From: Azospirillum endophyticum
GTDB taxonomy: Bacteria > Pseudomonadota > Alphaproteobacteria > Azospirillales > Azospirillaceae
Direction: 5' to 3'
Assembly (NCBI RefSeq): GCF_016595245.1
Contig: NZ_JAENHM010000073.1
Span: 124,001-188,000 of the forward strand
DNA length: 64,000 nucleotides
In this document: piece by piece, positions 57,874 to 64,000 of the stretch
Layout: each line of letters begins with the position of its first letter
Position numbering within the stretch: position 1 is the stretch's first letter
Notes under the pieces: generated by a model
Seen by the model: the letters and a program-made list of their open reading frames with translations, nothing else
What the model was told of the DNA's origin: nothing
The model's database searches: none
Program-made: the position numbers and the translations under genes

Positions 57874-58353
57874 TCAGTGCAGGTGCTTCGGCAGCTCGCC
57901 GATCGACTGCTCGATCAGCTTGTCGGCCTGGGCGGCGGGCAGGCCGCCGGACAGGACGCGCTTGCTGGCGCCGATGGCGACGTCGACCGTCAGGTTGCGG
58001 ACCTCGGCCAGCGCCGCGGCTTCCGCCTGGGCGATGCGGTCCATGGCCTGGGTCTCGCGGCGCTTCAGCGACGCCTCCAGGTCGGTTCCGGCCTGGGCGC
58101 GGAGGCGGGCGGCTTCCTCGCGGGCGTGGGCGAGGACGGCCTCCGCTTCCTTCTGGGCGTCGGCCAGACGGCTCTGGTAGCCGTTCAGCAGGGCCTGGGC
58201 GTCCTTGTGGAGACGCTCGGCCTCGTCCAGCTCGGCACGGATGCGCTCGGCGCGGCCGTCGAGCATGGTGCCGATGGCGGCCGACGCCTTCTTCCAGACC
58301 AGGGCCATGAAGATGACGAAGGCGACGAAGACCCAAAATTCAGGTGCGTTCAT
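57874..58353 (-). CDS. atpF: ATP synthase F0 subunit b
   Basis: The 159-residue stator subunit has an N-terminal membrane helix, FWVFVAFVIFMALVWKK, and then an unbroken amphipathic coiled coil (RAERIRAELDEAERLHKDAQ onward) that reaches toward F1. Length is normal. Its start overlaps the b' gene by 4 bases, and a terminator follows about 100 bp later, so it is the last gene of the operon. Confidence 0.95.
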   Translation of the reverse strand: MNAPEFWVFVAFVIFMALVWKKASAAIGTMLDGRAERIRAELDEAERLHKDAQALLNGYQSRLADAQKEAEAVLAHAREEAARLRAQAGTDLEASLKRRETQAMDRIAQAEAAALAEVRNLTVDVAIGASKRVLSGGLPAAQADKLIEQSIGELPKHLH

Positions 58354-59000
58354 CCCCGGCGCTCCTCAAGCACGGCCGCGACGGCGGCGTCCGCCTGGGC
58401 CTGATCGACCTCGACGCCGGCCAGCCGGCCGGTGATGTCGCGGACGATGTCGGTCGACGCGGTGCGGATGTTGGCCAGAGCCTGATCCTTCGCCGCGGCG
58501 ATGGAGGCCTCGGCGCTGCGCAGGCGTTCGGAGATGTCGGCGTTCAGCTGGGCCTGGCGGGCCTGGTTGTTCGCCTCGATCTCGGCGCTCGCCGTGGCGA
58601 TGACGCCCTGGGCCTCGCTGCGGGCACCGGCGAGGGACTTCTCGACCCGGGCCAGGATGGCCTCGGCCTCTTCCTTCAGCTGGGCGGCCTTGGCGAGGTC
58701 GCGCGAGATGCGCTCCTGCCGCGCTTCCAGAACCTCGGCCACGCGCGGGAGCGCCTTCTTGGACATGAGGTAGTAGAGAACGCCGAAGGTCAGAGCCAGC
58801 CAGAAGATCTGGGTCGGGAAATTGGCGGGATTGAGCTGCGGCAGGCCGCCGGAAGCGTGCTCGCCGCCATGCGCCGCGTCCGGAGCGTGCTCCGCCGCGG
58901 CCGCCAGGACGGTGCCGGCCATCGTGGTGAGGGTGACGAGCGACGCGCCCGCCACACCCGACCAGCGGGCCAGCCGGCCTTTGGCCAACAGGTTCGGCAT
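58350..59000 (-). CDS. atpG: ATP synthase F0 subunit b'
   Basis: The 216-residue protein is the second, divergent b subunit typical of alphaproteobacteria and cyanobacteria. It has an N-terminal hydrophobic leader (VAGASLVTLTTMAGTVLAAA), a membrane helix FPTQIFWLALTFGVLYYLM, and a long coiled coil with the family segment VLEARQERISRDLAKAAQLK. It pairs with subunit b to form the peripheral stalk. It sits between the c and b genes. The leader of about 50 residues before the membrane helix is a feature of this b' group. Confidence 0.94.
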   Translation of the reverse strand: MPNLLAKGRLARWSGVAGASLVTLTTMAGTVLAAAAEHAPDAAHGGEHASGGLPQLNPANFPTQIFWLALTFGVLYYLMSKKALPRVAEVLEARQERISRDLAKAAQLKEEAEAILARVEKSLAGARSEAQGVIATASAEIEANNQARQAQLNADISERLRSAEASIAAAKDQALANIRTASTDIVRDITGRLAGVEVDQAQADAAVAAVLEERRG

Positions 59001-59093
59001 GATCGGTCCCCCTAGGCAAAGGAGCGGCGCCGAAACTTCGATCAGGAAGCCCGGCGCCGCGTCAGAGCTGTTTTTTTGAAAGCCGCTCTGGCC

Positions 59094-59318
59094 TTAGGCG
59101 AACAGGATCAGGAAGGCGATCAGCAGGGCGAAGAGCGCGACGGCTTCCGTCAGCGCGAAGCCCAGAATGCCGATCGGGAAGACCTTCGGCTGGACGGCCG
59201 GGTTGCGGGCAATCGAACCGATCAGGGTCGAGAAGATGTTGCCGATACCCAGGCCGACACCGGCGAGGGCGATAACGGCAAGACCGGCACCGATGAACTT
59301 GGCGGCTTGAGGATCCAT
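59094..59318 (-). CDS. atpE: ATP synthase F0 subunit c
   Basis: The 74-residue hairpin protein forms the rotor ring. The glycine-rich first helix is GAGLAVIALAGVGLGIGNIF, the polar loop is ARNPAVQP, and the second helix GFALTEAVALFALLIAFLI carries the proton-binding Glu near residue 58. A sodium-binding Q/T pattern is not seen, so it is proton-type. AT-rich leader sequence and good initiation fit its high copy number. Confidence 0.97.
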   Translation of the reverse strand: MDPQAAKFIGAGLAVIALAGVGLGIGNIFSTLIGSIARNPAVQPKVFPIGILGFALTEAVALFALLIAFLILFA

Positions 59319-59397
59319 GGTACTCTCTTCCTCTAGGTAAGGTTGAACTTGTTGGAACTTTTGAGGTGAACGCGTGTCCGGCTCGGCCGGGAGCGGC

Positions 59398-60141
59398 TCA
59401 GTGCAGCTCCAGCGCGTCGCGGATGTACAGGCAGGTCAGGATCGAGAAGACATAGGCTTGCAGGAAAGCCACCAGGAACTCGAAACCGGTCAGGGCGACG
59501 TTGATCGCCAGCGGGACGAGGCCGGTGACGAAGCCCAGCGCGCCCATGCCGCTGATCATCATGACCGTGAAGCCGGCGAAGACCTTCAGCATCGTGTGAC
59601 CGGCCATCATGTTGGCGAACAGTCGGATCGAGAGGCTGACGGGGCGCATCACGTAGGAGATCACCTCGATCGGGATGAGGATCGGGGCGAGCGCGACCGG
59701 AGCGCCGTGCGGCATGAAGAAGGAGAAGAAGTGCAGGCCGTGCTTCATCAGGGCCAGGATGGTCACGAACACGAACACCGTCGCCGCCAGCGCGAAGGTC
59801 ACGATGATGTGGCTGGTGAAGGTGAAGGTGAAGGGGATCATGCCGATCATGTTGCCGATCAGCACGAACATGAAGATCGAGAACACGAACGGGAAATAGG
59901 GCTTGGCGTCGTGGCCGGCGTTGTCGCGCACCAGGTTCGCGACGAACTCGTAGAACATCTCGGCCAGCGACTGCAGGCGGCCCGGGACCATCGACTTGTT
60001 CGCCACGCCCATGACCAGCAGGGCGTAGATCGCCGCCACGGCCACGACCATGAAGAAGGCCGAGTTCGTGAAGGAGACGTCGTAGCCGCCGAGCACGATC
60101 TGGAACAACGAATTGATTTGGAACTGGTGCAGCGGATCCAA
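59398..60141 (-). CDS. atpB: ATP synthase F0 subunit a
   Basis: The 247-residue integral membrane subunit forms the proton half-channels. The essential Arg is in SLSIRLFANMMAGHTMLKV, and the C-terminal helix AFLQAYVFSILTCLYIRDAL is typical. MDPLHQFQINSLFQI at the N-terminus is the usual opening. It lies 12 bp after atpI and upstream of the c gene. Confidence 0.97.
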   Translation of the reverse strand: MDPLHQFQINSLFQIVLGGYDVSFTNSAFFMVVAVAAIYALLVMGVANKSMVPGRLQSLAEMFYEFVANLVRDNAGHDAKPYFPFVFSIFMFVLIGNMIGMIPFTFTFTSHIIVTFALAATVFVFVTILALMKHGLHFFSFFMPHGAPVALAPILIPIEVISYVMRPVSLSIRLFANMMAGHTMLKVFAGFTVMMISGMGALGFVTGLVPLAINVALTGFEFLVAFLQAYVFSILTCLYIRDALELH

Positions 60142-60153
60142 GGTCGTCCTCGC

Positions 60154-60522
60154 TCAGTGTGCGTCGCCGTCTTGGCGCTCGTTGTCGTCCCCAGTGGGCC
60201 GGCGGTAGCCGGCGGCGATGCCGAAGCCGGTGACGGCCCGGTAGACGTTCAGGACTCCCGCCGCGGCCCCCAGGAAGAACATGACGATCAGTCCCCAGGG
60301 CGCGGTGCCGAGCCAGCGATCGAGCAGAAGCCCGCCGCCGACGCCGACGATCATGGCGGCAACCAGTTCGGTCCCGATGCGCCAGGCGGTGCCGAGAGCG
60401 CCCTGCGGCGGACGGTGGTATTTGCTACCGGGTCCGCCCGACCAGCCGCGCTGTCCCTCACGCGCCTTCCGCAGCCGGGCTTCGAGGTCATCCAAGGGAT
60501 CGGGGGGCGATTTTTCGGTCAT
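60154..60522 (-). CDS. atpI: ATP synthase protein I
   Basis: The 122-residue membrane protein has two helices, GTELVAAMIVGVGGGLLLD and GLIVMFFLGAAAGVLNVYRA, and belongs to the AtpI/Uup group thought to help assemble the c-ring. The N-terminal part is charged and cytoplasmic. The ATG at 60522 is preferred over an upstream TTG because AGGCGGA precedes it. It is the first gene of the F0 operon, about 50 bp downstream of a strong promoter. Confidence 0.9.
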   Translation of the reverse strand: MTEKSPPDPLDDLEARLRKAREGQRGWSGGPGSKYHRPPQGALGTAWRIGTELVAAMIVGVGGGLLLDRWLGTAPWGLIVMFFLGAAAGVLNVYRAVTGFGIAAGYRRPTGDDNERQDGDAH

Positions 60523-60569
60523 TCCGCCTCTCAATCACGCTCGGCTCGCAGCCATGCGAAAGCGGCGAG

Positions 60570-60598
60570 ACCATACGGGCGGGGCGTTACCCTGTCAA
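60570..60598 (-). promoter_or_regulatory. Promoter of the atpI-atpB-atpE-b'-b operon
   Basis: On the minus strand TTGACA (60598-60593) and TATGGT (60575-60570) are exactly 17 bp apart, about 48 bp before the atpI ATG. This is the best sigma-70-type match in the window. Confidence 0.7.
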
Positions 60599-60698
60599 GT
60601 CGCAAAACCTGCGGTATAAGTCATTGAAAAGAATAGAAAAGACCGGGAAAGTCATGGATTTTGCCGCGCTGCGGCGCGTTGTCCCGCTCCAGCATGCG

Positions 60699-60735
60699 AA
60701 AAAACCCTGTGGTATGACCGCATTTCAGGGTTTTT
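60699..60735 (-). terminator. Rho-independent terminator after the SCO1 gene
   Basis: AAAAACCCTG (60700-60709) and CAGGGTTTTT (60726-60735) form a 10-bp stem with a 16-base loop. Read on the minus strand it ends in six T's, about 40 bp past the SCO1 stop. Confidence 0.8.
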
Positions 60736-60775
60736 CCGCCGCTTTTCACCCGGTCCGCCCCGGTCCGGCCCCGAC

Positions 60776-61390
60776 TCAGCCCGCGATGCGGGGGGAGAGA
60801 TCCTGGGCGATCTTGTCGGCGCTGGTGCCGCCGGGATACACCCCGACGAATTTCCCGTCCGGCCCCATCAGGTAAATGAAGCTGGAGTGGTCCATCAAAT
60901 AGTCGTCGCCTTTCCCGTCCTTTTGCGGCGCCTTGGCATAATAGACGCGGTAGGCGCGGGCGGCCTCGCGCACCTGGTCCGGCGTGCCGGTCAGGCCGAC
61001 CAGACGGGGGTGGAACAGGGCGACATAGTCCTTCATGTGCGCCACAGTGTCGCGGTCCGGGTCGATCGTGATGAAAACCGGCTGGATTTTGTCCGCCTTC
61101 GGCCCGAGCTGGTCGAGCGTCTGGGTCATCACCCCCAGTTCGGTCGGGCAAACATCCGGGCAATAGGTATAGCCGAAATAGATCAGCATATACTTGCCGC
61201 GGAAATCGGCGTCTGTGACCGTCTTGCCCTGCTGGTCGGTCAGCGTGAAGGGACCGCCGATCGGCACCGCGGACTTGGTGCCGCTTTCCACCGTGGTGGT
61301 GGCGCTGCGCACCTGCCACCAGGCGATTCCGGCGGACACGGCGATGGCGAGGACGGAGGCGGCGGCGATGCGCAGGAGGCGTGTTTTCAT
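60776..61390 (-). CDS. SCO1/SenC family copper chaperone/thioredoxin-like protein
   Basis: The 204-residue protein has an N-terminal membrane anchor (LLRIAAASVLAIAVSAGIAW) and a periplasmic thioredoxin fold. The copper/redox motif is YTYCPDVCPTELG, and the distant His is in YLMDHSSFIYLM. Family members insert copper into the CuA site of cytochrome c oxidase. The ATG at 61390 fits the membrane helix directly. It is a single gene with its own terminator, next to the ATP synthase operon. No oxidase gene is in the window. Confidence 0.93.
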   Translation of the reverse strand: MKTRLLRIAAASVLAIAVSAGIAWWQVRSATTTVESGTKSAVPIGGPFTLTDQQGKTVTDADFRGKYMLIYFGYTYCPDVCPTELGVMTQTLDQLGPKADKIQPVFITIDPDRDTVAHMKDYVALFHPRLVGLTGTPDQVREAARAYRVYYAKAPQKDGKGDDYLMDHSSFIYLMGPDGKFVGVYPGGTSADKIAQDLSPRIAG

Positions 61391-61491
61391 GGTCCGTCAG
61401 GAATGGGGCCGGTCGCCGCCCAGGTCAAGAGGGCGCGGCATCTTCGCGCGGGCCAGCGGGTGGGGCTGAGGCGGGTGGGTCCGGCGGGCGG

Positions 61492-63669
61492 TCACGCCGC
61501 CGCGCTCCGGCCGCCGGTCGCCAGATGCTCGCCGATGCGCTTGTCGGCGCGCTGGATATGCTCGAACAGCCAATCGCGCAGCAGCGCCAGCAGTTCGTCC
61601 GCCACGGGGGCGCCGGCTTCGAGGCGACGATGCAGCGCGCCGGCACGGGTCAGCAGATCCTCGTGCCGGGCCTTGTGCGCCTTGGCGTCCGGGTAGCCGC
61701 ACCGATCCATCAGCCGCTCCTCTTCGCCGAAATGCAGCGCGGTGTAGGCGAGCAGCCGGCCGACGGCCACTCCCAGCGCCTCGCGGTCGCCGGTCCCGCC
61801 TTTCGCGCGCCGAACCAGCGAAGCCGCGTCGTTCATCAGGGCGATCAGGATCATGTGGTCGGTGTCGATCGCGTCCTCTCCGACCGCCAGGGCATCGGTC
61901 CAGGGCAGGAGAACCTCCAAGCTCTCCGCCGGTCCCTCCGCCGGCCCGTCGTGCAGGGCGGCGAGCGGGGCGGCGTTGATCGCCTCGACATTCGCCAGGA
62001 AGGCATCGACCATGCCGCGCAGGCCCTGCGCCTGCCGTGACAGCCCGCCGGCCGCGTCCAGCAGGGCTTCGGCCGACCGCTCGGTCTCCTGCGCGGCACC
62101 CGATACCGCGCCGATGCTGGTGGAAACCTGGCGGGTACCGTCCGCCGCCTCCCCGGCGCTGCGGGCGATCTCGCCGGTGGCGGTGCCCTGCTGCTGGACG
62201 GCGGCGGCGATGGAGGTGCCGATCTCGTCGCTGCGGGCGACGATGACGCCGATGTCGCGGATCGCGCCGACGGCTGCCCGCGTCGCCTCGTGAACCTCGG
62301 CGATATGGCGGGCGATCTCCTCCGTGGCCCTGGCGGTCTGGCCGGCCAGAGTCTTCACCTCGCCGGCCACCACGGCGAAGCCCTTGCCCATCTCGCCGGC
62401 GCGGGCCGCCTCGATGGTGGCGTTGAGCGCCAGCAGGTTGGTCTGCCCGGCGATGCCGGCGATCAGGTCGGCGACCTCGCCGATCCGCCGCGCGGCCAGG
62501 CCCAGCCCGTCGATCCGCTCGCCGGCGTTCCGGGACGCTTCCACCGCCTGGGTGGAGATCGCCGAGGAGGTCACCACCTGCTCGCCGATCACGGCGATGG
62601 AGCCGGTCAGCTGCTCCGCCGCCGAGGCGACGGTCTGCACGCTGCCGGAGGCCTGGTGCGAGGCGCTGGCGACGGAGGTCGCCTCGCGGCGGTTGCGGTC
62701 GGCGGTGGCCGACAGGGCGCGCGCGGTGGTCTCCAGCGTGCCGACGGCGGTGCCGACGCTGCGGATCGTCTCGGCGATGGTGGCGTCGAAGCGGTCGGTC
62801 AGCCGCTTCAGTGCCTGGGCGCGCTGTTCGGCCACGCGATGCTCGATCTTCTGCCGTTCCCAATGGTGGGCGAGGTCGATCTGCTGGACGCGGAAGACCT
62901 CCACCGTGCGGGCCATGGCGCCGATCTCGTCGCCGCGGCCGAGGCCGGACACGGCGACCGCGCTGTTGCCGCCGGCCAACTGCTGCATGACGCGGCCGAG
63001 CCCGTCCAGCGGCCGGACGATGGCCCGGCTGACCAGCAGGGCCAGCAGCACCGCCGCCAGCGCGATCAGCAACCCGGTGCCCGCCAGCCGCAGCGCCGCC
63101 TGGCGGAAGGCGACGTCGACGTCGTCGATGTAGATTCCGGAGCCGATCAGCCAGCCCCAGGGGGCGAAGCCCTTGACGTAGGACAGCTTCGCCACCGGGG
63201 CCGCCGATCCCGGCCTGGGCCAGAGATAGTCGACGAATCCGGCGCCGTCCGCCTTCACCACCCGCACGAACTCCCGGAACAGCAGCTTGCCGTCGGGATC
63301 GGCGAGGCGCGAGACGTCGGTGCCGTCCAGGTCGGGCCGGATCGGGTGCATGACCATCCGCGGGCCGAGGTCGGTGATGAAGAAATATTCGTCGCCGTCA
63401 TGGCGCAGGGCCTTCAGCGCCGTCTTGGCCCTGGCCTGCGCCTCGGCGCGGGGGAGGGCGCCGGCACGCTCCTGCGCCTCGAAATGGGCGACCAGGCTGT
63501 GGGCGACCTCGACGACGTTGCGGGTCTTGTCCTGGCGGTCGCCCATCATCTCGGCGCGCAGCCCGATCAGGCTCACTGCGGCGACCAGGACCAGCCCGAG
63601 GCCGGCCACGGCCAGAATCAGTGCGATCTTGCCCTTGATGCTGATGCGTTCGAACACGGCAACGGTCAC
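61492..63669 (-). CDS. Methyl-accepting chemotaxis protein fused to bacteriohemerythrin
   Basis: The protein, about 725 residues, begins with a membrane helix (KIALILAVAGLGLVLVAAVS), then a Cache sensor with DGDEYFFITDLGPRMVMHPI and GWLIGSGIYIDDVD, a second helix, HAMP, and the signalling hairpin IAGQTNLLALNATIEAARAG/ GKGFAVVAGEVKTLAG. The last 140 residues are a hemerythrin: His in IDTDHMILI, HxxxE in LHFGEEERL, HxxxH in HKARHEDLL, and HxxxxD in FEHIQRADK, so all di-iron ligands are present. GTG 63669 has GGAGGGGG upstream and gives a short N-terminus; ATG 63708 is the alternative with a poor site. An oxygen-sensing receptor is likely. Confidence 0.9.
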   Translation of the reverse strand: MTVAVFERISIKGKIALILAVAGLGLVLVAAVSLIGLRAEMMGDRQDKTRNVVEVAHSLVAHFEAQERAGALPRAEAQARAKTALKALRHDGDEYFFITDLGPRMVMHPIRPDLDGTDVSRLADPDGKLLFREFVRVVKADGAGFVDYLWPRPGSAAPVAKLSYVKGFAPWGWLIGSGIYIDDVDVAFRQAALRLAGTGLLIALAAVLLALLVSRAIVRPLDGLGRVMQQLAGGNSAVAVSGLGRGDEIGAMARTVEVFRVQQIDLAHHWERQKIEHRVAEQRAQALKRLTDRFDATIAETIRSVGTAVGTLETTARALSATADRNRREATSVASASHQASGSVQTVASAAEQLTGSIAVIGEQVVTSSAISTQAVEASRNAGERIDGLGLAARRIGEVADLIAGIAGQTNLLALNATIEAARAGEMGKGFAVVAGEVKTLAGQTARATEEIARHIAEVHEATRAAVGAIRDIGVIVARSDEIGTSIAAAVQQQGTATGEIARSAGEAADGTRQVSTSIGAVSGAAQETERSAEALLDAAGGLSRQAQGLRGMVDAFLANVEAINAAPLAALHDGPAEGPAESLEVLLPWTDALAVGEDAIDTDHMILIALMNDAASLVRRAKGGTGDREALGVAVGRLLAYTALHFGEEERLMDRCGYPDAKAHKARHEDLLTRAGALHRRLEAGAPVADELLALLRDWLFEHIQRADKRIGEHLATGGRSAAA

Positions 63670-63889
63670 GGCGGCAGCCCCCTCCGGCAACGAAACGACG
63701 ATGTCCATAAAATTTTCAGGACTTTTGCCGGTGCGGTGCGGGCCGTCAAGCCGATTCGTTTGTATATGTTACATTTCGTTCAACTGAATGCCAAAACGAC
63801 AACCATAGCGGGGTGTGTCCCGCGAGCGGGCGGAAGGCGTCGGACGGGAGGCGCGGCCATCGCCTCTCCCGCCCGAAGCCCTGTCCTGT

Positions 63890-64000
63890 TCAGAGCACCG
63901 TCAGCATGCTCGCCACCAGCGGATGGCGAACGATGTCCTTCTCCGTCAGCCGGGCGACGGCGATGCCCTCCACCGCTTCCAGACGGCGGGCGATGTCGGA
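63890..64000 (-). CDS. PhoH-like protein, C-terminal end (partial)
   Basis: Only the last 36 codons lie in the window, entering at the right edge: SDIARRLEAVEGIAVARLTE then KDIVRHPLVASMLTVL and stop. This matches the C-terminus of PhoH-family ATPases, in which VRHPLV is conserved. The rest of the gene is outside, so domains and start cannot be judged. Confidence 0.65.
   Translation of the reverse strand, partial: SDIARRLEAVEGIAVARLTEKDIVRHPLVASMLTVL

Overview
The window is a high-GC bacterial chromosome segment from an alphaproteobacterium, most likely a Rhodospirillales member close to Azospirillum. The reasons are the F0 operon with both b and b' subunits and no F1 genes beside it, the ileS-lspA-DUF3035 lipoprotein-M16 peptidase pair order, the flagellin type, and three chemoreceptors in 64 kb. 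This placement is inference; no rRNA or tRNA gene is visible.

Layout. 0-5 kb: glucose-6-phosphate isomerase, a 55-residue protein and a hybrid sensor kinase. 5-12.2 kb: paired M16 peptidases (one catalytic, one lacking the zinc site), a DUF3035/BamF-like lipoprotein, signal peptidase II and IleRS. 12.4-20.9 kb: a helix-turn-helix protein, then a leftward amino-acid operon (solute-binding protein, Asp/Glu-type racemase, permease, ATPase, D-amino-acid-oxidase-like flavoprotein, thiamine-diphosphate enzyme) with a divergent LysR regulator. 21.3-26.5 kb: four tightly packed glycosyltransferase-type genes (GT10 fucosyltransferase-like, a GT-A-like protein, a TPR/O-GlcNAc-transferase-like GT41 protein, a GT7 galactosyltransferase-like protein). 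26.5-31 kb: pyrE and two chemoreceptors. 31-34 kb: a serine carboxypeptidase whose 3' end has been replaced by a low-GC insert carrying a BrnT/HTH toxin-antitoxin module. The toxin gene is split by a 174-bp MITE with 18-bp terminal repeats and a perfect 10-bp target duplication. 34-40.4 kb: flagellin, RidA, a FemAB/GNAT-like protein, a CaiB/AMACR enzyme and MoaA.

40.5-53.8 kb is a formate dehydrogenase region: a polyferredoxin protein, a ParDE module with a frameshifted toxin, tungstate transporter genes tupB-tupA, then fdhD-mobA-DUF3305-DUF3306 and torD-like chaperone, Tat mini-protein, FDH alpha (Cys type), beta, a tiny lipoprotein and cytochrome b gamma. Metal import, cofactor synthesis (MoaA, MobA), sulfuration (FdhD), a chaperone and the structural subunits are thus grouped, consistent with a periplasmic Mo/W formate dehydrogenase. 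54-57.7 kb: a class II aldolase, a sensor kinase and a DODA-type dioxygenase. 57.8-60.6 kb: atpI-atpB-atpE-b'-b with a clear promoter and terminator. 60.7-64 kb: SCO1, a chemoreceptor-hemerythrin fusion, and the last 36 codons of a PhoH-like gene running off the window.

The most unusual points are the nested insertions at 32.6-34.0 kb, the two toxin-antitoxin loci that have both lost their toxin reading frame, the glycosyltransferase cluster whose families could in principle build a fucosylated LacNAc on protein, and a family of GC-rich palindromic repeats, one of which forms the C-terminus of the DUF3306 protein.
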